Below, one piece after another: positions 52,538 through 62,480 of a DNA stretch of 64,000 nucleotides; the first letter of the stretch is position 1; every line of letters starts with the position of its first letter. Both the position numbers and the translations under genes were made by a program. The stretch comes from Anaerocolumna chitinilytica. Lineage in GTDB: Bacteria; Bacillota; Clostridia; Lachnospirales; Lachnospiraceae. Under the pieces are notes generated by a model. It was not told where the DNA came from. It did not search any database and worked only from the letters and a program-made list of their open reading frames with translations. The stretch is taken from contig NZ_AP023368.1 of the NCBI RefSeq assembly GCF_014218355.1, forward strand, positions 4,527,501-4,591,500. The letters are read 5' to 3'.

Positions 52538-53458
52538 TTAGATAAAGCCTTCGCCCCTGACAAGCTTTGATACACGGTTTGTTACACCAAGCAGCAGTAT
52601 GCTGACTACACTTTTCAGGATACTGATAGCAGTTGAAAGGGAATACCCTCCGCCCCCCAGAGCCAGATTGTATACATATAAATCCAGTACCTGTATATAT
52701 TCCTTGTTGAAGGCATTTTGGAAGACAAAAAACTGTTCCATACCATTGGATAGGAAATTAGCCAGGTTCAGCATTACCAGTACAAAATAGGTGGGAAGAA
52801 TACTGGGGATAGTAATATGCCAGATAACCTGGAGTCTGGACGCTCCATCCACTTTGGCTGCTTCATTCATCTGCTCATCAATACCGCTGATGGCTGCAAT
52901 ATACATAATAGCGGCCCATCCCGCATTCTTCCAAGTCAGCCATAGCCACATTTTAAGCCATACATGGCTGGAGGATTGTAAGAAAAGCTCCGGCTTATCA
53001 ATAATACCCAACCCTGTTAAAACAGAGTTCACAACACCATTACTATTCAGCACACAATAAGCAATGGAATATACCAGGACCCAGCTGATAAAATTCGGAA
53101 GCGTCGTAGCTGTCTGCACAAATTTCTTAAAAGGTTTAAATTTTATCTCATTCAGAAATACGGCAAAAATCATGGGAAACCATGAAAACAAAAGACTTAA
53201 ACCACTGATAGCAAAGGTATTCCGCATAACTTTTATAAGCTGCTCAACTTTTACACTGTTTCCAAGCATGGATTTAAACCATTTAAAACCTACGAACTGA
53301 TCCATACTTAACGGAAAGGGAGGTTTATAATCAAAAAAAGCATAAACCCAACCGTACAACGGGTAATAGGAAAAAACAGCAACTAAAACCAGAAACGGAA
53401 CAATATACAAAAACTCCTTTAAGGATCGCAGCTTTTTTCTGTCAGATAATAGCTTCAT
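52538..53458 (-). CDS. carbohydrate ABC permease (LplB type)
   Basis: 306 residues, six segments. EAA loop MNEAAKVDGASRLQVIWHITIPSILP. It forms a heterodimer with the LplC-type permease 42 bp downstream. The start overlaps the last 17 bp of the GH51 gene, so translation is coupled to it. Confidence 0.9.
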   Translation of the reverse strand: MKLLSDRKKLRSLKEFLYIVPFLVLVAVFSYYPLYGWVYAFFDYKPPFPLSMDQFVGFKWFKSMLGNSVKVEQLIKVMRNTFAISGLSLLFSWFPMIFAVFLNEIKFKPFKKFVQTATTLPNFISWVLVYSIAYCVLNSNGVVNSVLTGLGIIDKPELFLQSSSHVWLKMWLWLTWKNAGWAAIMYIAAISGIDEQMNEAAKVDGASRLQVIWHITIPSILPTYFVLVMLNLANFLSNGMEQFFVFQNAFNKEYIQVLDLYVYNLALGGGGYSLSTAISILKSVVSILLLGVTNRVSKLVRGEGFI

Positions 53459-55943
53459 TGCTTCTGTCCTCTCTTTCTGCTTTTCTTTTTACTAGTCTTA
53501 ATATACTTAGGGAAAGTGCTGGTGCCTTGTATAAAAACCTTGAGGAGGCACCGGAGAGGAGGTATTCCCTGTCGCAGACATTTTCTGTCTCAGTAAAACT
53601 GTTTACCTCTTCTTTTTTGCCTTCCAGTATATACGCCTTATACTTCTCTTCTACCTCACAGTCCAGTTCCAGGAGTACCTCATCCTCTTCCTCTGACATA
53701 TTCACCATTTTAAGTATAACTTCCTCCTCCGTATCCGTTGCCACCATATGGAGCGCCGGAAAATTCGGCAGGGTAATTCTATGTATTTCCATTCCGTTCA
53801 CACAAAGCACAAGTTCTTTTCCATCCGTCGTATAAGAAAAAGTGTTGAACCGATCTTTTATTAATTCCACATCCTTCTCCTCATCCAGCAAGACATCCGC
53901 AGGATATTCTTTCTCCACCAGACTGCTCTTGCCTCCGGACAGCTTCCAAAGAAATGGCTTTACATTTCCGGTATTCCATTCTTTCGGAGGATTGGTTTCA
54001 TCACTGACATATACTTCCTTTGGCATACGGGAACTGAAGATTCCAAGTATTATCTCCCTGTCGCTATCTGCTTTAATCTCAATCTGAAAGGTGCCTACTG
54101 TATCTTTTTCTTCACCAAAGATGACAAATATATCTTCAGAATTACTGTTATGTACTTTCAGATTTTCCTTTCTCTGTTCCTCATCCGGCCCAAGGATGGT
54201 ATAGACCTCATCTGCCGCTGTTACTCTCCCTGAAAGCTCACGGCTGATTTCTGTTTTTTTACCATTCCAAGTGGCGCCACGGAATACAAGTCCTGCCTTG
54301 CCAAGTAATGAAGCCATTCCTTTTACGGGGCGGTAGATGACTGATACCTCTTCTTTCGTACCAAGAACATATTCACCTCTATGATTGCCGAATAGCTTCC
54401 ACACATAATAGCTGGGAATACCAAAACTTTTTAAATTGTTAAATCGGATCAGATTGGGAAACCATGCCTGATAGTTTACATTTTCCAAAAGAGGTGCATA
54501 GGATACCATCGTTATAATATCCTGATTTCTTTCCACTCCTGTAAAGAAGGCTGCTTCTGCAAGCGCGCCGTAGAGCTGACCCACATACCCTCTGACAACT
54601 GCAACCTCACCGAGAAATATCTCCGGTCCCTTTCTGTCATAGCTATCAAACATTCTGTATTGTTCGGCAAAATATTCTGCCGTATTATAATAATGCTCGT
54701 CGACAATATCAACGGGCAGGCCCTTTTGTTCCAAATGGGTATTGCCGATACATTTTATATGAGGATAGCGTTCTTTAATCGCTTTATAACACTTCAGATA
54801 GCGCTCCTCATAGGCAGCTCCATGATTTTCATTGCCTATCTCCACATAATTAAGACGGAAAGGAGCAGGATGACCCATCTTAGCTCTTAATGCTCCCCAG
54901 TGGGTATTCTCTTCGCCCACCGCATATTCAATAGCATCCAGAGTGTCCTGTATCATATCCTCCAGCTCTGTTCCTTCCATAAGCACTTCATTTCTAGCCT
55001 GACAGGTCATACCGCAATTGAATACATACACCGGTTCCATCTCCAGATCTTCGCAAAACTGAAGATACTCATGAAATCCTAAACCATTGCTGGCACGATA
55101 ATGCCACATAAGCTGCTGCCCCGGACGCTCCCATACCGGCCCTACAGTATTACAAAAACGCATAGCCGTTGAAGGACTTATACCTTCAACAATGCAACCT
55201 CCCGGAAACCTAAAAAACGAAGGTTTCAAATCCCGAAGTTTCTCTGCGATATCAATTCTTAATCCATGTCCCTTAAAGGTAGTAAGAGGCATCAGCGAAA
55301 GGTATCCAAATGTAACCTTTCCGCCTTTTGAACAACTTATTTCCAGAACTCCTGCTCCGGTATCACCCGAAGCAATCAAGATAGTTTCATAAAAGGTGTA
55401 TTCATTCTTATCAACCTTAATTTGGCCTTGACTGTAAATCGTTTTTCCTTCTTTTACACAGATAGTAAGAACAGTTGTCTCTTCTGACTTCGCGAACATG
55501 GAAAGTTTATAGGAATGTCCTGCCTGCTGAGGAACTCCGCAAAATCCTGTGTTATAGATCTTCCCTTCCTCCCGAAACACTACTGTCAAGGCAGCTTTTC
55601 TGTTCTTCCCCAGAGTATTGACGGTATCCAATTCCATCAGAGCACTGTCCTGATACCAGGCCGGTATAGGTGTATAGGGAGTTTCGTTCTGCCGAACCCA
55701 CCTGCTTAACCCTTCACCATGGTTGAACTCATCTCTCCAGCCTGAAGAAGTTACTAATGCATAACCCTCATCCGGCGTGGAACAATCATCTGGCAGCAAA
55801 GAATCTTCAAAGGTTCTGTTCCTTATCATCTCCGGATAGAGACCGCCATCAACCGCCCGGTTAATATCTTCCAGAAATATTCCATATAAATGGCTGGTGA
55901 CCGGGATTTTTTTATCTTTTATATGAATTGAAACTCTACTCAT
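53442..55943 (-). CDS. GH51 alpha-L-arabinofuranosidase
   Basis: 833 residues, cytoplasmic, no signal peptide. N-terminal beta part including the family start LYGIFLEDINRAVDGGLYPE, a CBM4/9-like insertion at about 65-220 and a TIM barrel at about 225-520. Acid/base E372 in IGNENHG and nucleophile E446 in FLGEVAVV are present. C-terminal beta-sandwich to the end. It removes arabinose side chains from imported arabinoxylan or arabinan oligosaccharides. It is the first gene of the operon that continues with two permeases, the binding protein and two further glycosidases. A LacI-type operator lies in its promoter. Confidence 0.92.
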   Translation of the reverse strand: MSRVSIHIKDKKIPVTSHLYGIFLEDINRAVDGGLYPEMIRNRTFEDSLLPDDCSTPDEGYALVTSSGWRDEFNHGEGLSRWVRQNETPYTPIPAWYQDSALMELDTVNTLGKNRKAALTVVFREEGKIYNTGFCGVPQQAGHSYKLSMFAKSEETTVLTICVKEGKTIYSQGQIKVDKNEYTFYETILIASGDTGAGVLEISCSKGGKVTFGYLSLMPLTTFKGHGLRIDIAEKLRDLKPSFFRFPGGCIVEGISPSTAMRFCNTVGPVWERPGQQLMWHYRASNGLGFHEYLQFCEDLEMEPVYVFNCGMTCQARNEVLMEGTELEDMIQDTLDAIEYAVGEENTHWGALRAKMGHPAPFRLNYVEIGNENHGAAYEERYLKCYKAIKERYPHIKCIGNTHLEQKGLPVDIVDEHYYNTAEYFAEQYRMFDSYDRKGPEIFLGEVAVVRGYVGQLYGALAEAAFFTGVERNQDIITMVSYAPLLENVNYQAWFPNLIRFNNLKSFGIPSYYVWKLFGNHRGEYVLGTKEEVSVIYRPVKGMASLLGKAGLVFRGATWNGKKTEISRELSGRVTAADEVYTILGPDEEQRKENLKVHNSNSEDIFVIFGEEKDTVGTFQIEIKADSDREIILGIFSSRMPKEVYVSDETNPPKEWNTGNVKPFLWKLSGGKSSLVEKEYPADVLLDEEKDVELIKDRFNTFSYTTDGKELVLCVNGMEIHRITLPNFPALHMVATDTEEEVILKMVNMSEEEDEVLLELDCEVEEKYKAYILEGKKEEVNSFTETENVCDREYLLSGASSRFLYKAPALSLSILRLVKRKAEREDRSNEAII

Positions 55944-55966
55944 GCAACCGCCTCCATCTTGTTGTA

Positions 55967-55982
55967 GGAAAATCGTTTTACC
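55967..55982. promoter_or_regulatory. LacI-type operator at the GH51 operon start
   Basis: GGTAAAACGATTTTCC on the minus strand, just after the promoter, at the expected transcription start. It resembles the palindrome GTAAAACGTTTTA found ahead of the LacI-family gene at 57353-57366, so the same repressor probably binds both. Confidence 0.55.
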
Positions 55983-55993
55983 TTTATGTTATG

Positions 55994-56023
55994 ATTATAA
56001 ATCATTAATTATATACATGTCAA
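55994..56023 (-). promoter_or_regulatory. promoter of the GH51 operon
   Basis: Minus strand TTGACA (56018-56023), 18 bp, TATAAT (55994-55999). Confidence 0.7.
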
Positions 56024-56188
56024 ATATATTTTTGTATTTCTAATTTTTTCTTGTTTATATAGTATATATTTTATTTATTTATATGTTTTTTTAATGCATA
56101 TTTACAATACACCTTTCATACATTCGCATATTTCTATGTTTGTTTATCGTTTTTCTACAAATACTCTTGTTTTGTTCATAATAAAAAA

Positions 56189-56235
56189 GCTCTTTGACAG
56201 GGAACAGTATACAACTGTTGTTTCTGCCAAAGAGC
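56189..56235 (-). terminator. terminator after the LacI-family gene
   Basis: GGCTCTTTGGCAG pairs with CTGTCAAAGAGC, with an inner ACAGT/ACTGT stem, and TTTTTT follows on the minus strand. Confidence 0.8.
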
Positions 56236-56262
56236 CTTTCTGTTATAGAATAAACATTAACC

Positions 56263-57306
56263 TTATTCAATTTTTCTTATAGAATTACGTACGACCAGCT
56301 GACAAGGTATCCTATAAATCTCTTCATAGCTTCCGTCTGCCTCTTCTTTTTCCAAGGTATCCACCAGAATTTCAGCTGATTTTAAACCAATTTCCTTAAG
56401 CTGAATATCACAGGTTGTAAGATTTGGCCTTATATACTGGGATAACTCATTGTTATCAAAACCGGCAAGGGATATGTCCTGTCCGATGTTAATACCCTGT
56501 TCATAGAGGTAATCATATGCCCCTGAAGCCATGATATCATTCATACAAAAAACCGCAGTCACTCCCTGCTTTACAAGACTTCTCATCTCCCGGTATCCGG
56601 ATTCCCTCATCCAATCTCCATACCTTAAATAATCCGGATTGAACAATATACCTTCCTCAAACAAAGCCTTTTGATATCCCAGATTTCTATTTCTTGTATG
56701 TAGATTATCAATTGTTCCTGCTATGACTCCTATTTTCTTGTGTCCCATGGAAATAAGATATTTTGTCATATCGTAGCCGCCCTTTTCATCATCTATAACA
56801 ACGGACGGATACAAAGAATTTTTTGAAAGGGCATAAACGACCACGGCAGGTATATCAAAATCATCCGGGAAACAATCAACAATTCTGCAGTGACCGGCAA
56901 TATACATGATACCATCCACTTTTATGGACAGCAGTTCCTGTATAGAAGGTTCCAGCACAGAATGGAGTTTCTGGGTATCATCATACCAGGTGTCCTGCCA
57001 TTTGTCATACAAGCGCATATTCAAAAGCACTGTCCGAAAATTATGCTCCTCACAATAGGCCATAATTGCCTCTACGATAGGAGGGGTACTGAATATGTTT
57101 AAATCCTCCACCACTATTCCAATCGTCCTGGTCTTTTGCTTTCTCATGCCCTGTGCAAAGTAGTTGGGTTTATAACCAGTCTGTTTAACAACTTCCAGTA
57201 CCTTTTGCCTTGTTTCTTCACTAACCTTAGGTTTATTGTTCAATATGTTGGATACCGTTGTGATAGAAACCCCGCATAATTGGGCTATTTCTTTTACCGT
57301 AATCAA
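56263..57306 (-). CDS. LacI-family transcriptional repressor
   Basis: 347 residues with TTG start (GAAAGGAAAAGG ahead). LacI helix-turn-helix at 2-24 (VKEIAQLCGVSITTVSNILN) and the hinge KVSEETRQKVLEVVKQTGYKPN, followed by a periplasmic-binding-protein-like sensor domain (about 60-345). It most likely represses the arabinoxylan genes on both sides and itself; a palindromic operator lies 47-60 bp upstream. The inducer is probably an arabinose- or xylose-containing sugar. Confidence 0.92.
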   Translation of the reverse strand: MITVKEIAQLCGVSITTVSNILNNKPKVSEETRQKVLEVVKQTGYKPNYFAQGMRKQKTRTIGIVVEDLNIFSTPPIVEAIMAYCEEHNFRTVLLNMRLYDKWQDTWYDDTQKLHSVLEPSIQELLSIKVDGIMYIAGHCRIVDCFPDDFDIPAVVVYALSKNSLYPSVVIDDEKGGYDMTKYLISMGHKKIGVIAGTIDNLHTRNRNLGYQKALFEEGILFNPDYLRYGDWMRESGYREMRSLVKQGVTAVFCMNDIMASGAYDYLYEQGINIGQDISLAGFDNNELSQYIRPNLTTCDIQLKEIGLKSAEILVDTLEKEEADGSYEEIYRIPCQLVVRNSIRKIE

Positions 57307-57352
57307 GCCTTTTCCTTTCTATTGCATTTTACAATTTAATACTTTATGCAAT

Positions 57353-57366
57353 ATAAAACGTTTTAC
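57353..57366. promoter_or_regulatory. LacI-type operator ahead of the repressor gene
   Basis: Palindromic core AAAACGTTTT (57355-57364) with central CG, within TATAAAACGTTTTACA. Typical for LacI-family autoregulation. Confidence 0.62.
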
Positions 57367-57444
57367 ATACAATTATTGCTCATAAAATCAGTTTTGGCAA
57401 TATATTTTATAAAATCATTTATAGGGAAAAGAAAAAGTTAATTT

Positions 57445-58863
57445 CTATTTCACTAGAGTAAAGGATGCAAGCTGTGCACTACCATGCCCGGTGTATGTAA
57501 GATAGAAAGCTTGTACCCCGTCCGGTACAGCTATATCCGCTTCATATTCCTTCCAGACATTTGAATATACTACCGGAATTTCACCAAGGGATATACCGTC
57601 CCAACTGGTTTTTATCTGGAATTCACCTTTGCAATAACCACGTACTTTTATTTTCACCTTTTTAATACCTGTGCAGTTAAAATATTTAAAACCTGCTGTG
57701 GCGGATGCTTTCATATTTGCAATATAACCGATTTCCTCGTCCCCGTCTTTGCCATCCTGAGTTATTTTAGGGAACTGCCCTCCCATCCAGGCTGATGTAC
57801 AATCCGTATAAATGGATTCCTCCTCGCAGAACAGGTTGCATGCCAAATAAGCCGGATATTCACCTTCTCCCCGTAAAGGTCCCTTATTGGGGCCGCAGGA
57901 TGTCATTTCTACCTGTGGTATGGAGCCATCCTCCAGGAACCGGATAACTTCCATGCAGCCTTGTCTGCTAAAATTAGTTCCATTGGTATGGCGGTGATAG
58001 AATATGTACCAGGTTCCCTCAATTTCTATAATACTGCCATGGTTGTTACCACCATAAAACATAGGCTTTCCCGCTGGTTTATAAGTATCAATGTGTAAAT
58101 CATTATTGCTTATGATTACTCCGCCGTATCTAAATCCTCCGGTAGGATTTTTACTGACCGCATAGCACAGCTCGTGCATCACGACAGAGGAATAGATAAA
58201 ATAATAGGTATCTCCGCGCTTTCTGATAGAAGGCGCCTCAAAAAACTCGTGACCTTCATAACCACTGCCCTTACTGTAAGGCTCACTTGGTGCAATAATT
58301 ACAGGTTCTTCCAGTATCGTCAGCATATCTGCCCCCAAGACTGTTGCCATAGCACCGGATCTGGATCTGTCACCAACTGCACAAAACCCTGTATACAGAT
58401 ATGTTCTGTCCCCTTCTCTTAAAACGCCCGGGTCAAACTGTGGTTCGTCACCTTCCCTTTCTCCCAGTACAGTACCATCCGCATAATGTACATATCCGTA
58501 GAATTCAAACTTCCCGGCAGGTGTATCACAGACTGCAACTGATACAATAGAGCGCTTACTGTCAACATAGTATAGATAATACCTGCCGTCCGGTCCCATC
58601 GCAACATCCGGTGCATATAAACAGCTGTCACGATCCGCATTATCCTGTACGGATGTGGATTCAAGAATCACACCTTCGTACCGCCAGTCACTTAAATCAT
58701 CTACCGGTGCAGACCAGGTTACATAATCATTCAAACAATAGGCATAGCCGTTAAAACGATCATGGGAGCCATAGACGTAAACTCTGTCTCCCCATACATA
58801 AGGCTCACCGTCGGGTATATATTCCCAGGACGGGAGATAAGGATTGAAACCCTGAAACTTCAT
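57445..58863 (-). CDS. GH43 beta-xylosidase/arabinofuranosidase with C-terminal CBM6-like module
   Basis: 472 residues, no signal peptide. GH43 propeller at about 1-320 with base Asp in the start NPYLPSWEYIPDGEPYVWGDRVYVYGSHD, APDVAMGPDGRYYLYY, FDPGV and acid Glu in FFEAPSIRKRGDTYYFIYS. CBM6-like beta-sandwich at about 340-472 (FKYFNCTGIKKVKIKVRG, SWDG, AFYLTYTGHGSAQLASFTL). The ATG at 58863 has AAGGAG; a longer frame to 58911 is less likely. It cuts xylose or arabinose from oligosaccharides in the cytoplasm. Confidence 0.9.
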   Translation of the reverse strand: MKFQGFNPYLPSWEYIPDGEPYVWGDRVYVYGSHDRFNGYAYCLNDYVTWSAPVDDLSDWRYEGVILESTSVQDNADRDSCLYAPDVAMGPDGRYYLYYVDSKRSIVSVAVCDTPAGKFEFYGYVHYADGTVLGEREGDEPQFDPGVLREGDRTYLYTGFCAVGDRSRSGAMATVLGADMLTILEEPVIIAPSEPYSKGSGYEGHEFFEAPSIRKRGDTYYFIYSSVVMHELCYAVSKNPTGGFRYGGVIISNNDLHIDTYKPAGKPMFYGGNNHGSIIEIEGTWYIFYHRHTNGTNFSRQGCMEVIRFLEDGSIPQVEMTSCGPNKGPLRGEGEYPAYLACNLFCEEESIYTDCTSAWMGGQFPKITQDGKDGDEEIGYIANMKASATAGFKYFNCTGIKKVKIKVRGYCKGEFQIKTSWDGISLGEIPVVYSNVWKEYEADIAVPDGVQAFYLTYTGHGSAQLASFTLVK

Positions 58864-59040
58864 AATATTCTCCTTCTTTCCACTAAGATATACAGGCTTT
58901 TGAGTATGCACAGGATGCTTGATTCTATTTGCATTATATTATTATTCTTTTTATAATTCCAGCATTATTAAATCATTCACTAATATTATTTTACTGTCTG
59001 CATACTCTTTGAACAATCTAAATGTAAGAAGGAGAATATT

Positions 59041-59090
59041 AAACTGACTCCCATAAGTCAGGCAAAAATTCTAACTATGGGAGTCAGTTT
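59041..59090 (-). terminator. hairpin after the amino acid ABC operon
   Basis: AAACTGACTCCCATA (59041-59055) pairs with TATGGGAGTCAGTTT (59076-59090) nearly perfectly, 25 bp after the stop of the solute-binding protein gene. Only a weak T-tail follows on the minus strand. Confidence 0.65.
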
Positions 59091-59115
59091 AATCTCTTTT
59101 TCTATATTTTATCTC

Positions 59116-59985
59116 TTATTTTACTTCTCCGCCTTCAACTACCAGGTTATCCGGGTTTGCAGCATCTCCGTATACTGTTGCCAGAGTCTCGTCATAATCC
59201 TTGTGGAAGAAATTCTCTTTACCAAGAGTTTTTATTTCATCATTAATCCAATTTAATAATTCTGTATTTCCTTTTTGAACAGCCGGTGCTATGGTATCCA
59301 GGTTTCCGAGAGATTCGATACCAACTGTATAACCTTTGTTTTCAATAGCCCAGGCAAGAACTTCTGTATTATCGGTAGAGAAAGCATCTCCTCTGCCGTC
59401 AAGCAAGGCACTGTAGGCTTCGCTGTACTGGTCAAATTTTAATAATTTTACATCGGGATAATTCTCTGTAAAGTAAGTTTCTGCAGTCGTTCCCTTATTT
59501 ACAATAAGTGTTTTGCCCTTTAACTGGTCAGCTGATGTTATCAGTGCACTATCAGGTGATACCACACCAAGAGCGACCTTCATATAAGGCAGGGCAAAGT
59601 CTACTTTTTCAGCACGGTCAGGAGTTACGGTAAAATTGGCAAGGATAATATCAACTTTGGCTGTTACCAGGTACTCTACACGGCTTGCGGCTTCAACAGA
59701 CACATATTCCACATCAACGCCTAAATCTTTCGCAATACGGTTACCAAAATATACATCATAACCCTGATATATTCCATTCTCATCCACATATCCGAAAGGC
59801 TTCTTATCACTGAATACGCCAATTACAATCTTTCCGCTTTTCTTAATTTCATCTAAGGTTCTGGCAGTACCTGTGGTGGAAGAAGCAGATGCTCCTGTCT
59901 CCTTATTATCTGTCTTGCTACTGCAGCCTGCCAGTAACGTTGTCATCAAAACAAGTAAAAGTACTAACGATGCTATTTTTCTCAT
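59116..59985 (-). CDS. polar amino acid ABC transporter solute-binding lipoprotein
   Basis: 289 residues. Signal peptide with lipobox LLAGC (Cys near 21), short Ser/Thr linker, then a family 3 binding domain with IVIGVFSDKKPFGYVDENGIYQGYDVYFGNRIAKDLG at its start. The pattern fits cystine, glutamine or arginine-type binding proteins. It is the last gene of the operon permease-permease-ATPase-binding protein. Confidence 0.9.
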   Translation of the reverse strand: MRKIASLVLLLVLMTTLLAGCSSKTDNKETGASASSTTGTARTLDEIKKSGKIVIGVFSDKKPFGYVDENGIYQGYDVYFGNRIAKDLGVDVEYVSVEAASRVEYLVTAKVDIILANFTVTPDRAEKVDFALPYMKVALGVVSPDSALITSADQLKGKTLIVNKGTTAETYFTENYPDVKLLKFDQYSEAYSALLDGRGDAFSTDNTEVLAWAIENKGYTVGIESLGNLDTIAPAVQKGNTELLNWINDEIKTLGKENFFHKDYDETLATVYGDAANPDNLVVEGGEVK

Positions 59986-60073
59986 AAAATTTCTCTCCTT
60001 CTGCCGCTTTTCGCGGTACTAAAATTAAACTTCATTGGATGGTGTTGGTGCAGGATAATATTGTTTATATACC

Positions 60074-60844
60074 CTACTCTCTATCTCTGGCACCTTTTAC
60101 AGTGTCAAATTCAAATACATTTAAAAACTTTTGTGCTCTTTCTGTCCTGGGATTTACGAAGAATTCTTCCGGTGTGCTCTCTTCTACTACCTCACCTTTA
60201 TCCAAAAACAGAACCCTATCCGCAATCGCTCTGGCAAACTGCATTTCATGGGTAACAATAATCATGGTGCTTCCTTCCCTGGCAAGCTCTAACATAACAT
60301 CTAAAACTTCTCTTACCATCTCAGGGTCTAATGCAGCGGTAACTTCATCAAAGAGCATTACTTCGGGATGCATGCAAAGAGCTCTTACAATAGCAACTCT
60401 TTGTTTTTGCCCTCCGGAGAGCTGCCTTGGGTAGGCATCTTTTTTCTCCAGAAGCCCTACTCTTTCCAAGAGTTTTTTTGCCTCTTCTTCTGCCTCCGCC
60501 CTGCTTCTATGCTGTGCCTTTATCGGTCCAAGGGTAATGTTATCCAGAATGTTCATATGAGGAAATAGTTCATAACTCTGAAAAACCATTCCTATCTTTT
60601 GCCTTACCAGGTGCATCTCCTTGCTTCTTCCGCTTATAACCTCTCCTCTAAGAGAAATCTCTCCCTGTTGTATGGATTCAAGTCCATTGATACATCGCAG
60701 CAGGGTACTCTTACCGCAGCCGGAGGGCCCCACTACAACAACGACTTCACCTTTTCTTACCGTCAGTGAGATATCTTTTAACACTTCCAAGGTATCATAG
60801 CTTTTCTTTACATGATTTATGGTCAAAATTTCTTCTACACTCAT
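60074..60844 (-). CDS. polar amino acid ABC transporter ATPase (GlnQ type)
   Basis: 256 residues. Walker A GPSGCGKST, signature LSGGQKQRV, Walker B VMLFDEVTAALDPE, switch His in VTHEMQFAR. The ALDPEMV stretch is typical of GlnQ/HisP-type ATPases. The start at 60844 (MSVEEI) was chosen for its family-like N-terminus; the frame extends to 60898. It works with the two permeases just upstream. Confidence 0.9.
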   Translation of the reverse strand: MSVEEILTINHVKKSYDTLEVLKDISLTVRKGEVVVVVGPSGCGKSTLLRCINGLESIQQGEISLRGEVISGRSKEMHLVRQKIGMVFQSYELFPHMNILDNITLGPIKAQHRSRAEAEEEAKKLLERVGLLEKKDAYPRQLSGGQKQRVAIVRALCMHPEVMLFDEVTAALDPEMVREVLDVMLELAREGSTMIIVTHEMQFARAIADRVLFLDKGEVVEESTPEEFFVNPRTERAQKFLNVFEFDTVKGARDRE

Positions 60845-60907
60845 ACGAGTAACCTTACCCTTTCTGTCTCCTGTCTCTGACTGCAGGTGTAATAACAATA
60901 CTTTTTT

Positions 60908-61588
60908 CTATACTGTATTCCAGGTTCGCTCCAACCTGGCGGCAAGCTTTGATACCGGATAACAGATAAGAAAATACAAGAAAAAAATCACTCCATATAT
61001 CCAAAGGGCTGCTGTAGGAACGGTTAATCTGGAAGCTTCAATGATCTGCTGTCCTACCTTTACCACCTCCACTACTCCGATCAATGCAATCAGTGAGGTT
61101 GTTTTTATCATTCTGGTAGCCAGGTTAATAGCCAGGGGAACCAGTCTTCTAATTGTCTGCGGAATGATAATGTGCCGGTATATCTGCCTTTGGGTTAATC
61201 CTAAAGCTCTTCCGCTTTCATATTGATGTACCGGTATGGATATAAGTGCGCTTCTCACCAAATCCCCCATCTCTGCCGTTCCCCATAGGGAGAAGACAAG
61301 GACTGCCGATACTTCACCAGAGAGATTGATATGAAAGGCTCTTGTTAAACCAAAATAAACCAAAAATAGAAGTACCAGCTGGGGCATTATGCGGACAAAC
61401 TCCAGATACAACCGCGTTATGGCTTTCACGGCGGGGTTTTTTAAGGTCATTATCATCCCGAGAAAAATCCCCAGAAACATAGAAATAATAACTGACAAAA
61501 GTGAAATCTCAACAGTAACCCATAATCCTTCTAAGAGCCTTATGAGGTTTCTTCCCTCGAATAATACTTTAATTCCCAAATCCTGCAT
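60908..61588 (-). CDS. polar amino acid ABC permease, HisMQ type
   Basis: 226 residues, about five segments. N-terminal GLWVTVEISLLSVIISMFLG and EAA-type loop with ESGRALGLTQRQIYRHIIIPQTIRRLVP. Overlaps the other permease by 20 bp, which signals coupled translation. AAGGAA site. Confidence 0.92.
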   Translation of the reverse strand: MQDLGIKVLFEGRNLIRLLEGLWVTVEISLLSVIISMFLGIFLGMIMTLKNPAVKAITRLYLEFVRIMPQLVLLFLVYFGLTRAFHINLSGEVSAVLVFSLWGTAEMGDLVRSALISIPVHQYESGRALGLTQRQIYRHIIIPQTIRRLVPLAINLATRMIKTTSLIALIGVVEVVKVGQQIIEASRLTVPTAALWIYGVIFFLYFLICYPVSKLAARLERTWNTV

Positions 61589-62228
61589 ATCTTAACTTCC
61601 TTTCTATCATGGTAAATATTACGGAAATCGGAAGCAGTATACCAAGATAAGATAATACCAGCATAAAGAGCGCTTCATCCGTATTATAGGACATTCCGAT
61701 GAGAGACTTAGCCGTATACATTAAATCCGCCAGGGCAACAGCACTAAATACTGAGGTTTCTTTTATCAAGAAAATAATATTAGCTGTAAAAGCCGGTATA
61801 GATACCGATATTGCCTGAGGCAGCAGTATATATCCGATAACCTGACCTTTTGTAAGACCTAAGCTTAAAGCGGATTCCATCTGTATAGCAGGCACAGCTT
61901 CCAAACCGCTGCGAAAAGCTTCCGCCATATAGCTTCCTCCCAAAAAAATAAGGCCTGTAATGGCACAGGTCTCTGAACTAAGTAAGATACCCGCCTTTGG
62001 TAATCCGAAATATAAGAAAAATAACTGTATGAGCAATGGAGTATTTCTGGAAAGTTCAATATAAATCCCGGTTATCTGTTTTAGCACCGGTATCTTTAAG
62101 TACCTTATAAGGCTGCATATCAATCCTAAAAGGATAGAACCAGCTATTCCTATCAAAGCTATCCTTACGGTAAGTCCTGCTGCTGTCAGGTACATGGGGG
62201 CATATTCTTTCAGCACATCTATGTTCAT
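61569..62228 (-). CDS. polar amino acid ABC permease, HisMQ type
   Basis: 219 residues, about five segments. TAAGLTVRIALIGIAGSILLG start and the EAA loop QMESALSLGLTKGQVIGYILLPQAISVSIP. First gene of the operon; forms a heterodimer with the next permease. GAAAGG site. Confidence 0.92.
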   Translation of the reverse strand: MNIDVLKEYAPMYLTAAGLTVRIALIGIAGSILLGLICSLIRYLKIPVLKQITGIYIELSRNTPLLIQLFFLYFGLPKAGILLSSETCAITGLIFLGGSYMAEAFRSGLEAVPAIQMESALSLGLTKGQVIGYILLPQAISVSIPAFTANIIFLIKETSVFSAVALADLMYTAKSLIGMSYNTDEALFMLVLSYLGILLPISVIFTMIERKLRYAGFGN

Positions 62229-62378
62229 GGTCTAAACCTTTCTTCCATTTGTGGGATGTTAACATTTTCTAATTCCTATTAATATTATATGAATTATATG
62301 AATTAACGATGACATTATTTTATAAAATGATTATCTATTTGTCAATGCTTTTTTATTTTTGTTTCAAAAACAAAAAAA

Positions 62379-62421
62379 TACCTTGGGGAAACACTTAGAA
62401 AAGTATTAATCCCCCAAGGTA
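62379..62421 (-). terminator. terminator after the acyl-CoA synthetase gene
   Basis: TACCTTGGGG (62379-62388) pairs with CCCCAAGGTA (62412-62421), with seven T following on the minus strand. Confidence 0.85.
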
Positions 62422-62480
62422 CTTTATTATTTGTATTTATACATAGTTGAGAAAGGCCGAACTTTTGATGCACTTATCTC

